NCBI GenBank assembly: GCA_015680685.1 | Contig: MNCI01006949.1 | Coordinates: 1-21,375, forward strand | Direction: 5' to 3' | Length of the DNA stretch: 21,375 nt | Origin: Gnetum montanum | Taxonomy: Eukaryota; Streptophyta; Gnetopsida; Gnetales; Gnetaceae | Program-made: the position numbers and the translations under genes | The notes under the pieces: generated by a model | What the model saw: only the letters and a program-made list of their open reading frames with translations | Databases searched by the model: none | What the model was told of the DNA's origin: nothing | Shown here: piece after piece, positions 1 through 10,135 of the stretch | Layout of the letters: every line of letters begins with the position of its first letter | Position numbering within the stretch: position 1 is the first letter of the stretch

Positions 1-770
1 TGTAAGAATATAGATTACCTTCATGATGTTAATCATACTCTTAGTAGCAAGAAATGGTTCATTATAATTATCATACTTCTAATGATCCTTGCCATAACCA
101 TGCCTCCTTTGGATTTTCATGCTATTCCTTTATTTATTTTAGTGTCCACCTTCCTTCTCAAGTCTACCTTCTCTTCTACCATCCCTATAATTGTCTATTC
201 TATCATCTTTACTAGGACTACAATCATTACCCTTCCTACCTTAGCCATGTTAATCGTCTTTAAAACATGACAATGAGGATGAAAAGGATGATGATGGAGA
301 ACTAGGAGAGTTGTGCCAGCTTGCCCTTCTTATGTAACCTCTTTGATCTTCTCTAGGTGACTTGTTAGAAGTCCTAAGCTTAAATGTCTCTTGTGTGTTA
401 GATCTACTTATCCCTTTTTCTTAGTTACACATCAAGACTGAATGTAGCCATGGATGGTTCATGTCATTTTCATTGAGAGGTGGAGAATTTTGATAATGAG
501 ATCATCCAGATTGGTCATATGTATCCTCCTTCTTTTGCTATAATGTTAGTGGGAACGTAGCCTTTTTCCCCTTATAAGCATCATCGTATGCTTCCATGAA
601 ATGATCCTTTGCAATTAGAACTTACTAGGATAGTAGGATTGAGATATTTCATTAGCCATCCTATAATCTATAGTAGCTACCTCAAGTTCCAAGTTCATCA
701 ATAATTCCATGAGCATTGATGAAATTGAATGAATAGATGACAATACAATATTTCCTTCTAGGTTCCATCA

Positions 771-944
771 TCATAGTTGTTGAGCTTGGGAAATAATGAA
801 AGTAAAATTTGAATAGTCTAGATCTAGAAGTTGGTAGATCACTTCCATTTGTTGTGGCATTTCATCTTGATTCTTAATGGTTTTATTACATTCCCTTGTT
901 GAGTCATTAGTAGGCAGGAAATCTACCCTAGGAGAAGAAGACAT
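771..944 (-). pseudogene. Start of the gag-position ORF of element B
   Basis: Reading the minus strand, an ATG at 944-942 opens 57 codons and stops at TGA 773-771. The start reads MSSSPRVDFLPTNDSTREC. A closely related start lies on the minus strand at 11876 in fragment C (MFSSCRAYSPTIDDSTRRC), so this is a shared family protein and not a chance ORF. Its position, about 135 nt after the LTR, is where gag begins. Beyond the stop, the nucleotide similarity between B and C continues over roughly 700-1010 against 11640-11970, so the original protein was longer and is now broken. No retrotransposon gag domain is recognisable in the part present, so 'gag' rests on position only. Confidence 0.5.
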
Positions 945-1060
945 CTTTTGATTATTGATTGTTCTTAGAATAAAATAATATTATTTTTAAATGATAAATC
1001 AATTTATGTTCTAATAATGATTCTTAGATGATTCTAATTATCCAAACTGCTAACACTAGT

Positions 1061-1078
1061 CCCTAAAAATAATGACAA
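1061..1078 (-). other. Decayed primer-binding site of element B
   Basis: On the minus strand the LTR ends in CTTATCA and is followed by TTGTCATTATTTTTAGGG. This matches the primer site of element A (TTGGCATCGTTGCCAAGG) at about 11 of 18 positions. The changes are mainly C to T and G to A or T, as expected for decay of a tRNA-Asp-complementary site. It is supported by position at the LTR edge more than by the match itself. Confidence 0.4.
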
Positions 1079-1769
1079 TGATAAGGGTAGAATAGATTCT
1101 AGGCCTAACTATATAGATCATAAGTATTCATGCATCATCAAGTCAAATTCCATGGACTAGGACTAGTATAATCATCTAGGTAGCTAAGTGTTAGATCACT
1201 AGCCATTGTCTTCTCAATCACAGTTATGTGTGCTTAGTTCATATGGTTTAGTATGATTGACACAAATGATAAAGTATTTGTAAAATATTAAAAATTCTAA
1301 TTATCTAATCCAAGTATGAAGAATTAAATCTATTCTAGCCTATGCATGAGGTACCTATTTATAACTTGTCATACACATCTTAAACATACGTGGACATTGT
1401 TGGATTACCATGTCCCTATTGCTAGATGTACCAAGTGGTGGACTATTAGGATTACCAAATGTTAATGCATTTGTGCTCAAAGTTGGTCATATGCATATGA
1501 TGTGATTAAGTGCGATGAATATAAAATAATTAACCAAGTACTTGTGAATTAAATAACAATTAAAAGTAATTGTAATTAAAGAAAATATAAAGCTAAGCTA
1601 AGTCCTACAATGAAGGAAATGGATCTCAATTTTATTACTGCCATTAAATTGTGTTCATGTACATGATTACATAAATAAAATTTTGCACAATCCACTTGAT
1701 TCATGTTATAGGCCCTTGGTGATAAATTATAACTTTCATGGAGACTGATGAGTCTTGCTATTGGACTTG
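1079..1769 (-). repeat. 5' LTR of element B (3'-terminal portion)
   Basis: On the minus strand this LTR ends in ...CTTATCA at 1079, like the ACTCATCA ends of the other LTRs here. Several blocks match the D LTR: the segment containing GTCAAATTCCATGGA, CATATGGTTTAGT and, near 1640-1720, the stretch around GTGTTCATGTACA against GTGTCCAAGTACA. The D LTR is 868 bp, so about 180 bp is missing here, including the TATA box and terminal TG. The loss coincides with the start of element A. Confidence 0.55.
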
Positions 1770-1819
1770 TGATATTAGATCCCCGATGTCAGATACATGA
1801 TATTGGAGTTAACCAAGCG

Positions 1820-1837
1820 ACATCGGATACGTGATGT
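1820..1837 (+). promoter_or_regulatory. Inverted repeat upstream of the LTR TATA box
   Basis: ACATCG-gatacg-TGATGT is a near-perfect inverted repeat about 20 bp before the TATA box. The 3' LTR has the perfect form, with CGATGT as the right arm. A second diverged unit with a similar core (GATGTCAGATACATGATATT) lies just upstream at about 1785-1804. Position and duplication suggest a U3 protein-binding site; the binding factor is unknown. Confidence 0.45.
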
Positions 1838-1856
1838 TAGAACCTATCTTTTGGCC

Positions 1857-1864
1857 TATAAATA
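1857..1864 (+). promoter_or_regulatory. TATA box of the 5' LTR
   Basis: TATAAATA in the context GGCCTATAAATAAGAGA is the likely core promoter of element A. Transcription would start about 25-35 bp downstream, which sets the U3/R boundary near 1885-1895. The same motif and surroundings are kept in the 3' LTR. Confidence 0.7.
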
Positions 1865-2033
1865 AGAGATAGGGGCACTTGGTTTTGAGTTAGCTTTTCT
1901 TAGTCCCTTAGTCAAACTCTCACAATTTTTCCTTTCTAGAGTTAGAATTATTTCTAAGTGACTGCAGTAGAAGTCATAAAGTAAATGGATCTTTATTCGA
2001 GCATTGTGTACCTGAGCACACCTTGTGTCTAGA

Positions 2034-2039
2034 AATAAA
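2034..2039 (+). terminator. Polyadenylation signal in the 5' LTR
   Basis: AATAAA in AGAAATAAAGATGAAC lies about 170 bp after the TATA box. It is conserved in the 3' LTR and would define the end of the R region a short way downstream, near 2050-2075. Confidence 0.5.
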
Positions 2040-2597
2040 GATGAACTTTGTGATAAACCTTGTAACATTCAAAATAGCTTAATTATTTCATTTAAATTTT
2101 AATTACTATTATTTTCTACTCTGATTATTTAATTAATGTTATTTTTATTGACTTTTTAATTATTAACCAATTTGCACACTTAGTACTACCACTTCGAGCA
2201 TACTTGGAACACTTGGTAATCCAATAATGACTAGTGTTTGGTAATCCTAGTAGTGTTACACTAGTTTAGAATGTGTCTAGTAAGTGGGAATAGATGTCGG
2301 TGTTAGGGCTAGTTATAGCATAGTTGATTAGTGAAATTAAATTAGTTACTCAATTATTTCATTTCTCCATTTAACACACTAGGAACATAAAACATAAAAA
2401 GCATAAAAAAATCATATACCTCAAGTTTACTTAACCATACAATTGTGCCTTACAAGTAAGCTTGGGAAGATAATGATTGCCTAACCTAGCCTTACTCTAT
2501 GTAACCACATAAGCACTTAATTCTTGGAGTTTGACCAGATCATGCAGGAATGCTCGTATTCATATGGTTGGGCATAGGGTACCTTGTCACTCATCAT

Positions 2598-2615
2598 TGG
2601 CATCGTTGCCAAGGA
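2598..2615 (+). other. Primer-binding site, tRNA-Asp type
   Basis: TGGCATCGTTGCCAAGGA starts one base after the LTR end. It resembles the complement of the 3' end of plant tRNA-Asp, used by Tat and Athila elements (TGGCGCCGTTGCCGGGGA), with four differences, all explicable as C-to-T or G-to-A decay. Minus-strand DNA synthesis would have started here. Confidence 0.8.
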
Positions 2616-2732
2616 TTTTGTTGTTTGTGTGCTAATTAGAACTTAGGAATCCTTCTATCATTAGCGCAAACCATTAGGGTTACTTATCCTACAATCATAA
2701 AAAAAAGAGTATTGCACACTAAATAATCAATC
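2616..2732 (+). other. 5' untranslated leader of element A
   Basis: This 117-nt stretch lies between the primer site and the gag start. It would carry the packaging signal, but no specific motif was recognised. Confidence 0.5.
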
Positions 2733-5180
2733 ATGTCTCCTTCTTTTTATGAGAGTGCTTCACCACCTAGGTCTAACACAATGAACGATCAGAGGCATAC
2801 TACACATGATGATCCACCAATGCCCCAATAGTTTTTCTTAGTATACGCATATCCTAATGAGTATGTACCAGAATTTACCTTTATCCTCCACTAGGATGAA
2901 TAGTTGTGATGGCGTGATTTAGAAGGTAACATAGTGTTACCTCCTAATCGTTCAATCCCAAGCATGCTTCTTCATGCTCTCACACGAATTGGTATATAGC
3001 ACTTACAGGAAGAATACATTGTGCATGAACATGACTTGAGAGAGTATCGACCCACAGAGGCACAATGTCAAAGGGACCTACAAGAGGGGAGACATTACAA
3101 ATCCATGAAGGAAAAGTGGTCATAGGATGTCCCGTATGTCCTAAGTGAAAACAGGGATAGTGAACCTACCTCAAGAGGTTTTCCACAAAACAATGTTCCT
3201 CTCATTGACTTCAGTCAAGGAGTTGTGTATCAAAATCTTCACTCAACTATCCATAACCTAGGTTTTGATACCAATAGACATAAATGGTTTAAAAAAGGAA
3301 TACAAACATGTGACAATGACTGACATTCCAATCGTAACCATGACCGACGCCATGACCTTGAGAGAGAAAGTGACAGGTGTCGTCACGGTGCCAGTCCTCC
3401 TTCTTCTTTACCTTCATCAATTCCCTCACCCTTCCCTTTAGGATTTGAATGTAGTTGCAAAGGAAAAGACCATGAGGATAATGGTACGTGAAATAGAGAT
3501 CATAGACAAAATAGTTGAGAAAAGAGATGAGGGCAGTCTAGAGAGACACATCACGAAAGAAGGGAGTGTGGGGAATAGCATAGGCACTATAGATGCCATA
3601 GATAGCATGATCATGATGAACCTCTACTCACCACCAGAAGTATGTTAGATATAACAGAGGTCATTAGGATTCCAACAAGGCACCAGAAGGATAGTAGCAT
3701 CAAAAAACTAGATATGGACAACATCCCATGATTTGAACGGGGATACAATGTTGATCTTGAAAACCATCTACAAGCATTCCATGATGCATGTGCCTTGAAA
3801 AATATAGAAAATGAGTGGAAAAAACTAAATTTGTTTCCATGGACACTGATCAAAGAAGCAGAAAACTAGTACTAGTCCTTAGAATTGGAATCCATTCATT
3901 GATGGAGTACCATGTTAGAACTATTCAACAATAAGTATGAAATGTACTCCTGAGTGTCCAACCTACGTAAGCAAATCTAGTGAAGCAAACAAGGAGAACA
4001 TTAACCCTTGGACATTACCATGGGCTGATATTATGCATTATTAGCTCATTGCCCTAGCCATGGTTACTTGCAAAGGGAACAACTACGCCATCTCGTAGCT
4101 GGGCTTTGGTGCAAAACATGAAGATCCCTTGGAACGTATGCCCAAGGAAGGCTATCTAAGCTTAGAGTTCATCAAGTACATAGATTGTTGGAGCAAGTTT
4201 CCAAGGAGGAATGTGAGTTGAGGAAAAGAGAAACTATGGAGGAATACAAGAGAGATCCTTTCCTCTGAAAGAAGGAAGTTAGATTTTGTGAAGATGAAGA
4301 AGAGTTACCACTTGAAGAGATGGTGAATAGGAAGACTTTGTCCATTTAAAAATTTGCATTAGAAGTATCAACAAAGGTAAATCAAATATAGAATTCCTTG
4401 GATGATAAATTTAAAACTATTTTAAAAATAGTAGAGGAGTCTAGAGAGAAAAGTAGTGACCGAGAGAGAAGGAAAACGAAAGAAGCTAAATATGCATGTA
4501 ACAAGGGTAAGGGCAAAGTTTCCATCATTGAAGAGGTTGTGAGATCTGAGATATGCCAATATGAACATCCTAAAAGATGTTGCCCAGTAGTGTCACATCA
4601 ACGACGGCAACACCCATAATCATGTGGAATGCCATTACCACATCAACGATACCCTTACCATCAACCTGACCCATATGGGTACTATGTTCAGTAGCCGATC
4701 TCTCCACGTGACGCTACTAGTCATGTCACTCTTCAATCTCACTACCAGACAACCCATGAGTAGTATAGAACTCCTTCTCCTAGAAGTGATGTTCCGCATA
4801 CGAACTATCCTTCTTATCTACTTACACCTCTTTCACCCTTACCTCCATTACAACTTGCTCCAACTATGCAGGGTGAGCTCCCTGCCCAGCCATAGCAACG
4901 TAATGCTACAAGGGCTATCAATCCTCAACCTACTACTGGTTTAGACTACCAATAAAAGAAAAGACCTTTCTTTAGAGCCAATATTCTAACCAAGTTCTTA
5001 TAGCCATAAGTAGCTAATTGTCCAATTCCTTTGCCATCGATTAAATCTTTGGAGCTTCTTTTGAAAAAAAAATCACACCAAAGGCACATGGTCATGTTGA
5101 CTCATGTCATCACTAATTGGATTAAAGCTATCCATCTTCCTAGGAACTTCTTTGATCCTAGAAGTCCTCTATATATTTTC
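2733..5180 (+). pseudogene. gag: gag of element A, stop-riddled
   Basis: Gag forms the particle that packages the element RNA. One frame stays open-like from the ATG at 2733 to about 5180 with no indel needed, although roughly thirty TAG, TGA and TAA codons interrupt it. The N-terminal third is charged and low in hydrophobics, with an Arg/His/Asp-rich stretch near 3320-3600. The retrotransposon gag fold lies at about 3735-4120: DLENHLQAFHDAC, then LNLFPWTLIKEAEN, and later CPSHGYLQREQLRHLVAGL, matching the typical plant 'HL..F...C / LFP..L...A / CPHHG' pattern. A Lys/Glu-rich segment (4190-4560) follows, then a Pro/Gln/Tyr-rich linker (4620-4960). No CCHC zinc knuckle was found. Most stops lie where one C-to-T change would turn CAG, CAA or CGA into a stop. 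Frame is lost between about 5120 and 5180, just before the protease. Confidence 0.85.
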
Positions 5181-5824
5181 AAATCACTAGGAATAAGCCT
5201 TGCAAAGATCTTTTGGATTTAGGTTCTAGTGTTAACTGAATCTCTCAAGACATGTATAAAGCCTAAAACCTACCGTCACTACAAAAGAGTAGCATTCATT
5301 TTGAGTTGGCTGACCAGTCCATCACTATCCCATTAGGACTAGTGGAGGACATTATCACCACTATTTGTGGGTGGTCATATCTAGCCAATTTCCTAGTGAT
5401 TCAACTTAACAACTGCAAAGGGGACTTCCCAATCATAATGGGAAGGGCATGGCTAAGTACAATTGATGCGTGCCTAGGAATACATGATCTTTTCCTAGAA
5501 ATATCCAAAGAAAATGCATTTGGGAAGATCGAGAAGAAGAAAGTTCCATGCATCGCATAGAGTGACATAGGGTGCAACTACGTGCAGAAGTCCTAGTTTG
5601 TACAATGCTTAACACTGGTTGCATGCAACCAATGTGCACAGGTAATGGATATACAAAAATGCCAGTATGCAGCAGCCACAAGATAGGAAGGCACCTAGTG
5701 GCTGATAGCTGATCGAAAGAGAAATTCAACTCTATGCATGGAACCAAATGAGAGCTTGACTTGCACCTATATCAATAGCATAGATGCATTAGAGTAAGTC
5801 CACTGCCAACTCCCAAGTACTGAC
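5181..5824 (+). pseudogene. Aspartic protease domain of element A, decayed
   Basis: This would be the retropepsin-like protease that cuts the gag-pol polyprotein. Relative to gag the frame has shifted. The active-site motif is visible as LLDLGSSVN (Asp codon at 5216-5218), the plant gypsy form of D-T/S-G. FELADQSITIPLGLVEDI follows at about 5300-5355 and the flap/core segment GDFPIIMGRAWLSTIDA at 5420-5470. This order matches the gypsy protease of Tat/Athila elements. Stops interrupt it after GSSVN, after MYKA and at 5558-5560. Bases 5561-5824 form a linker with little recognisable structure and several stops. Frame agrees with the start of the reverse transcriptase segment at 5825. Confidence 0.85.
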
Positions 5825-6775
5825 ATGAAAAATATCAAGTGGGAAAAGTTGGAAATCCTTGATGAGTTTAAGCAAGAGCCCCTTGAATTAAAACCATTAC
5901 CCATCGATATGGAGTATACACTTTTGAAGAATGGAAAACTAGTAATCATTAATGCTAAGCTCACTCCTCAACAAAAAGAAATACTACTAAAAATGGTAAA
6001 AAAATGGTCAAAAGCCTTTTCTTGGTCATATCTTGAATTAACCAAAATCGATCCTAGGATATGCCAACATAGAATCTACATTGACCCCTTTATGAAGCCT
6101 CAATGATAACTGTAAAGATGATTGAATCCAAAGCTTAAGCAAGTAGTTAAAGAAGAAATTGAACAAACTTTTGAAGGTCATGTTCATCTATCCCATTGCT
6201 AAAAGTGAATGGATTAGTCCATTATTCATTGTGCCTAAAAAGGGAGGTAAATGGAGGGTTTGTATAGACTTTTGGCTATTAAACATGGAAATATTTAAAG
6301 ACCATTTCCCATTGTCATTCATTGACCAAGTTTTAAATACCATTGTAGGGCATTGCTATTATAGCTTTTTGGATGGTTATAGTGGATACAATCAAATTCA
6401 AATAGCACTAGAAGACTAAGACAAAACTACATTCATGAGTCCTTGGGGGATATTTGGATATAGACAGATGCCATTTGGCTTGTGTAATGCTCTGGCAACA
6501 TTTCAATGTTTGGTTCTAAGAATATTTTAGCAGCAAATAGGGAATGGTATGGAGGTTTTTATGGATGATTTCTCCACCTATGGAGTAGACTTTGAGCAAG
6601 CGTTGGACTAATTGAAGCAAGTATTGAAATGATGTGTTCAGATCAACATAAGGCTCAATTAATAATAAAGTCATTTAATGGTCCAAGAGGGCATTGTATT
6701 AGGGCATAAGATTTCACAAACAGGGATAGAGGTAGATCCTAAAAAGATTAAATTCATTTGAGGAATCACTCATAA
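5825..6775 (+). pseudogene. Reverse transcriptase of element A, decayed
   Basis: This domain copied the element RNA into DNA. The lead-in at 5825-6106 reads LELKPLPIDMEYTLL... and LTPQQKEILLKMVKKWSKAF, the typical connector before gypsy RT. One frameshift lies near 6155-6165, where an extra base follows EEIEQ. The RT core follows: SEWISPLFIVPKKGGKWRVC (about 6190-6262), the first catalytic Asp in FLDGYSGYNQIQ (about 6367-6402), GYRQMPFGLCNALATFQ, and the YMDD-type box as VFMDDF with the Asp pair at 6564-6569. EGIVLGHKISQTGIEVDPKK follows. Around ten stops interrupt the frame, including three adjacent ones near 6658-6666. Motif order and sequence place it in the Ty3/gypsy Tat/Athila group. Confidence 0.92.
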
Positions 6776-7370
6776 ACCTAAAACTATAAAGGATATCCAA
6801 TCATTCCTTGGACATTCTGGCTATTATAGATGCTTCATCAAGAAATTTTTGAAGATTTCAAAATCATTGGTAGAATTAACAAAGAAGGACATATCCTTTG
6901 AATGGACCAGCAAATGTGATCTAGCTTTCCAAACCTTGAAATAGAAGTTTGTAGAAATACCCATTCTACAAGCTCCTAATTGGTCCAGACAATTCCATAT
7001 AATGAATAATGCATCCAATTTTGCTTTCAAAGTTGTACTTACATAGTTAGATGACCAAAAATGTCCCTATTACACTCACTATGCAAGTTGAAGTATTGTT
7101 GGTGCACAACTCAACTACACCACAATGAAAAAAGAGTTAATGGCTATGGTGTTTACACTAGAAAAATTTAGGCACTATGTATTGGGCTATAAGATATTTG
7201 TACACATCGATCATTGTGCAATATAGTTCCTAATGAATAAACCAATGGTGAGCCCTCGCATTATACGATGGCTCATGATCTTACAAGAGTTCAATATTAT
7301 GATGATCAATTGTAAAGGCACCAAGAATGTTGTTGTTGATCATTTATCTCAGTTACAATGGGACAACAAA
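6776..7370 (+). pseudogene. RT tether and RNase H domain of element A, decayed
   Basis: The tether reads IQSFLGHSGYYRCFIKKF and LVELTKKDISFEW (6796-6905), as in gypsy elements. The RNase H domain degraded the RNA strand of the RNA-DNA hybrid. Its first catalytic residue, normally Asp in a CDAS-like motif, is Asn here (NNAS, about 7006-7017), from a G-to-A change. LNYTTMKKELMAMVFTLEKF (7109-7170) and HIDHCAI follow, then RIIRWLMILQEFNIMM and VVVDHLSQL. Four TAG or TGA codons interrupt it, each explained by one C-to-T change. The frame is the same as RT and integrase. Confidence 0.9.
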
Positions 7371-8741
7371 GAGGATGAATCTCCAATTTCTAACCACTTC
7401 CCTAATGAACTCCTCTTTGCAGGTGTAATAAAAAATCAATTAACCACAAATACAAATTGGTATAGTAGCATTCTTACCTATCTTCTCACACAAGAAACAC
7501 CACAAGGGCTAGAAATTAAAGAGAAACAATAGTTTCTTCACCAAGCCAAATATTTCATGGAAATCAATGGATACCTTTATAAGGTATGTCCTGATGGCTT
7601 GGTTCAATAGTGTGTTCCCGATATAGATCAATTATGAGTTCTCCAAGATGCTCATGAGGGCCCTTGTGGGGTTCATTACGCTGGGAGATGAACATCCATT
7701 AAAATCTTGCTTGTAGGATATTATTGGCCTACATTGTTCTAGGATGCTCATCATTTCATCCAATCTTGTGAACACTACCAACGTGATGGGGGAATGACTA
7801 CTATAATGGAGGATCCACAACAATGGATTCAATCTTTAGAACCCTTCAACATATGGGGTATTTATTATATGGGACCTATTTCACTGATGTCCAATGGAAA
7901 AGCATACATTGTCATTATTGTTGACTATTTTACAAAGTGGACAGAAGCAGCCGCTATTACTAACTGTACATCATCTACCATTGCATAATTTTCTCAACAA
8001 CAAATTGTAAATAGTTTTGGCATGCCTCATGCACTTATTTCTGATAATGGTACACATTTTACAATTGCAACCTTTTGAAAATTAATGCAATGCTTGAGAG
8101 TTGAGAATAGGCTAACTACACCATATCATCCTCAAGCAAATGGTCAAGCTAAGGTCACTAATAGGGAGATTACAAAAATATTGACACAGACCATTAGCAA
8201 ATATACCTGAGACTGGAGCGCCAAACTAAACGATGCTCTTTGGGCATACCACTTAACATGGAAACTTCCTATAGGCTATTCTCCATATGAGTTAGTGTAT
8301 GGTAAACTTCCAATACTTCCTATCCAAGTTGAGCTTCATATGCTATCTATAGCATGTGATCTTAACCTTGACCTCAATCTAGCATAGCAAGAACGCTTAA
8401 TGAACCTTAACTTGCTAGATGAAAACCAATTAGTCACCCTGTTATCTAATGAACTCCACAAGGCCTTTAACAAACAAGATCATGACCTAAGGATTAGAAA
8501 AGTCAAATACGAACTAGAAGATAAGGTTCTTTATTGGAATCCCACACATATACCACAATGAACTAAATTTCAAACGCTTTGGGAAGGACCTTATATCATT
8601 CACAAAACTTTTCCTTCAAGGGCCATGATAATCTATAAACTTGGAAGCCCGGATAAGAAATTATTGATCAACATTTAGCAAACCAAACCTTTCCATGAGC
8701 TTAAAATAGCTAGTACTAACACTACCTCTATTGATGGATAA
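7371..8741 (+). pseudogene. Integrase of element A, decayed and catalytically dead
   Basis: Integrase joined the DNA copy to the genome. The zinc-binding part is visible as AHEGPCGVHYAG and DAHHFIQSCEHYQ (about 7650-7785); the last Cys of HHCC is Tyr here. In the catalytic core the usual first Asp (WGIDFMG) is Tyr in IWGIYYMGP (about 7851-7876), the second Asp is kept in ISDNGTHF (8038-8061), and the Glu of NGQAEV is Lys in NGQAKV (about 8142-8159). Two of three DDE residues are therefore lost. The C-terminal GPY/F motif reads LWEGPYIIHKTF (about 8578-8613). The frame runs without indel from 6159 to the terminal TAA at 8739-8741, with about eleven internal stops. No chromodomain follows. Confidence 0.92.
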
Positions 8742-8775
8742 CCCTGCTCCTTATTTCAGATCTCTTCCTTCCAAC

Positions 8776-8788
8776 TCAGTCATGGGGG
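8776..8788 (+). other. Upstream polypurine-tract-like copy
   Basis: TCAGTCATGGGGG just after the integrase stop is identical over 13 bases to the sequence next to the 3' LTR (10668-10680). It could be a second plus-strand priming site or the left edge of the inserted post-pol segment. Confidence 0.5.
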
Positions 8789-10122
8789 AGATGGCCACCA
8801 ATGATAACCATTCTAAGCCCTCAGTTTCCTTTACTTTTCTTGTTTTACATATTTTTATTTTACATATTTTTCATATTTACTTATTTTTTTTACACCATTG
8901 TTAACATTTTTACTATTTCTTTGTTTGATTTATTCTCACTCGTCACATAATAAGTGCTCATGATGGTGGGTTGGACTATAATGGTGTTGATGGTTAATGT
9001 TTGGTTTTCAACGTTAACTTCTAATGTTGATACTAAGATATTGTTTCTTTTCATAAATAGGCAATGAGTCCATGTTATTCATTCATTCATTCAACTCTAT
9101 GGCCTCCCTTTGTTTTGGAAATGTATTGTCCCTTTTTCAAAGCAAACATATTGATGAATTTGTGACTTGGTACTCTTTAGGCCAAAGAAAGATTCAAATG
9201 GATTGAAAAGTTTGTGACTTCAAGGGGATTCGATGCACTTGTGCCAGCTATTATTTTTGGTACATAGATGTTTTTCATAAGTATTCTATCATTCCTCTAT
9301 TGACCAATATTAGGAAGTTGACTAAATCAAATAAGTCTTTGCATGGTGTGGTTCTCACTCAAAGAAACAAAACAAAACCTGGTGCGAATTGAAAACATAC
9401 CCCTTAGACATAATAAAGGAACATGGGCTACAAGCATTGGTTACGACACTAGAAATACATGTTACCCTTGCCTAAATATTCCCTTGAACTAAGGCCCTTT
9501 CTCACTTCCTACTTCTCTATTCTTCTCTTGTTGGAATGGTGGTTGCTTTGTAGAAAAATTCTTGTTGCTTTAGGAGGATGGATTGGTCAAGTATGTTGAT
9601 GTGAGGTCACTGGATGTGGTTAGTTTTAATTCAGATTTGGGATGAATTTTATTAATTCACCTTCACCACATATCACACAAGGGACTTTACACAACCTTGA
9701 TTTTGGGATTCCATTCCATTCTCTCCTCTCTTTTCGTATTGCTTTCCATATTCCACCTCATTGCCAGTTTTATGATTAGTCAATATCTTGGTTGACACAT
9801 TGTTATTCTTTGGTGAATTTTTGTGGGAGAATTCTTAACTATTATTTCCATATATCATTCCTAGAGCCTACGGACTCTTTGGTTTGTGAGTTTGTCAGAG
9901 CATAAAGGGCATGAGCCTACTTTGGGGAAGACCCATTAGCATTCCTTTCTGGTGTAATTGTTAAGTTCCTTCCCTTAAACATTTTCTACAAATCAAATAT
10001 TTCCTATTTCACCCCATCCATGACATCCACTTTTGTTTTTGTTTTATTGGCTTCACCATTGTTATTTATCTAATCTTTCTTAATCTTGCATTTTCCATCC
10101 TATTGCTACTGGAGGATCGCTC

Positions 10123-10135
10123 TTAGTCGTGGGGG
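10123..10135 (+). other. Internal polypurine-tract-like copy
   Basis: TTAGTCGTGGGGG differs from the tract next to the 3' LTR at two of 13 positions. It may be another copy of the same signal or a coincidence. Confidence 0.35.

Larger units (their letters stand above)
1..1769 (-). mobile_element. LTR retrotransposon B, 5' part (minus strand)
   Basis: This is the 5' end of a minus-strand LTR element whose body leaves the window on the left. It has an LTR (1079-1769), a decayed primer site next to it, and an ORF start about 135 nt after the LTR. That spacing matches plus-strand element A, whose ATG lies 136 nt after its LTR, so B has the same layout. The LTR aligns by eye with the minus-strand LTR at 19024-19891, for example around 1140-1260 against 19085-19200. 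The LTR is missing its own 5' (TATA-bearing) end, apparently cut by element A at 1770. The rest of the left part (1-770) reads as antisense, stop-rich internal sequence. The family is inferred from LTR and primer-site similarity; no protein domain was recognised. Confidence 0.6.
1770..2596 (+). repeat. 5' LTR of element A
   Basis: It begins TGATATTAGA and ends GTCACTCATCA, giving the usual TG...CA ends, directly before the primer site. It aligns along nearly all its length with 10683-11506, including the TATA region, the CCTGAGCACACCTTGTGTCT block and the end segment around GGGCATAGG. The start could be two bases earlier (TGTGATATT at 1768), but 1770 agrees best with the TGATTAG start of the 3' copy, which follows its polypurine tract. 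Confidence 0.9.

Noticed and set aside
82-270. 62-codon plus-strand frame rich in Ile, Phe and Thr, like a membrane peptide
   Set aside because: It is antisense to the internal region of element B, has no promoter or family resemblance, and hydrophobic frames are common opposite A-rich coding DNA.
4624-4944. 106-codon plus-strand frame
   Set aside because: It is a shifted-frame shadow of the Pro/Gln/Tyr-rich part of gag, which reads through in the main gag frame.
5064-5072. Run of nine A as a slippery site for programmed gag-pol frameshifting
   Set aside because: The gag frame continues unchanged for at least 50 bases after the run, so the frame change is further downstream and looks like an ordinary indel.
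5433-5747. 104-codon minus-strand frame
   Set aside because: It lies opposite the protease and linker of element A and shows no family features.
2733-8741. Stops that would be repaired by U-to-C RNA editing, as in some land-plant organelles
   Set aside because: The pattern (Gln and Arg codons turned to stops) fits on paper, but this is a nuclear-type LTR retrotransposon with mutated catalytic sites and diverged LTRs; decay by cytosine deamination is simpler.
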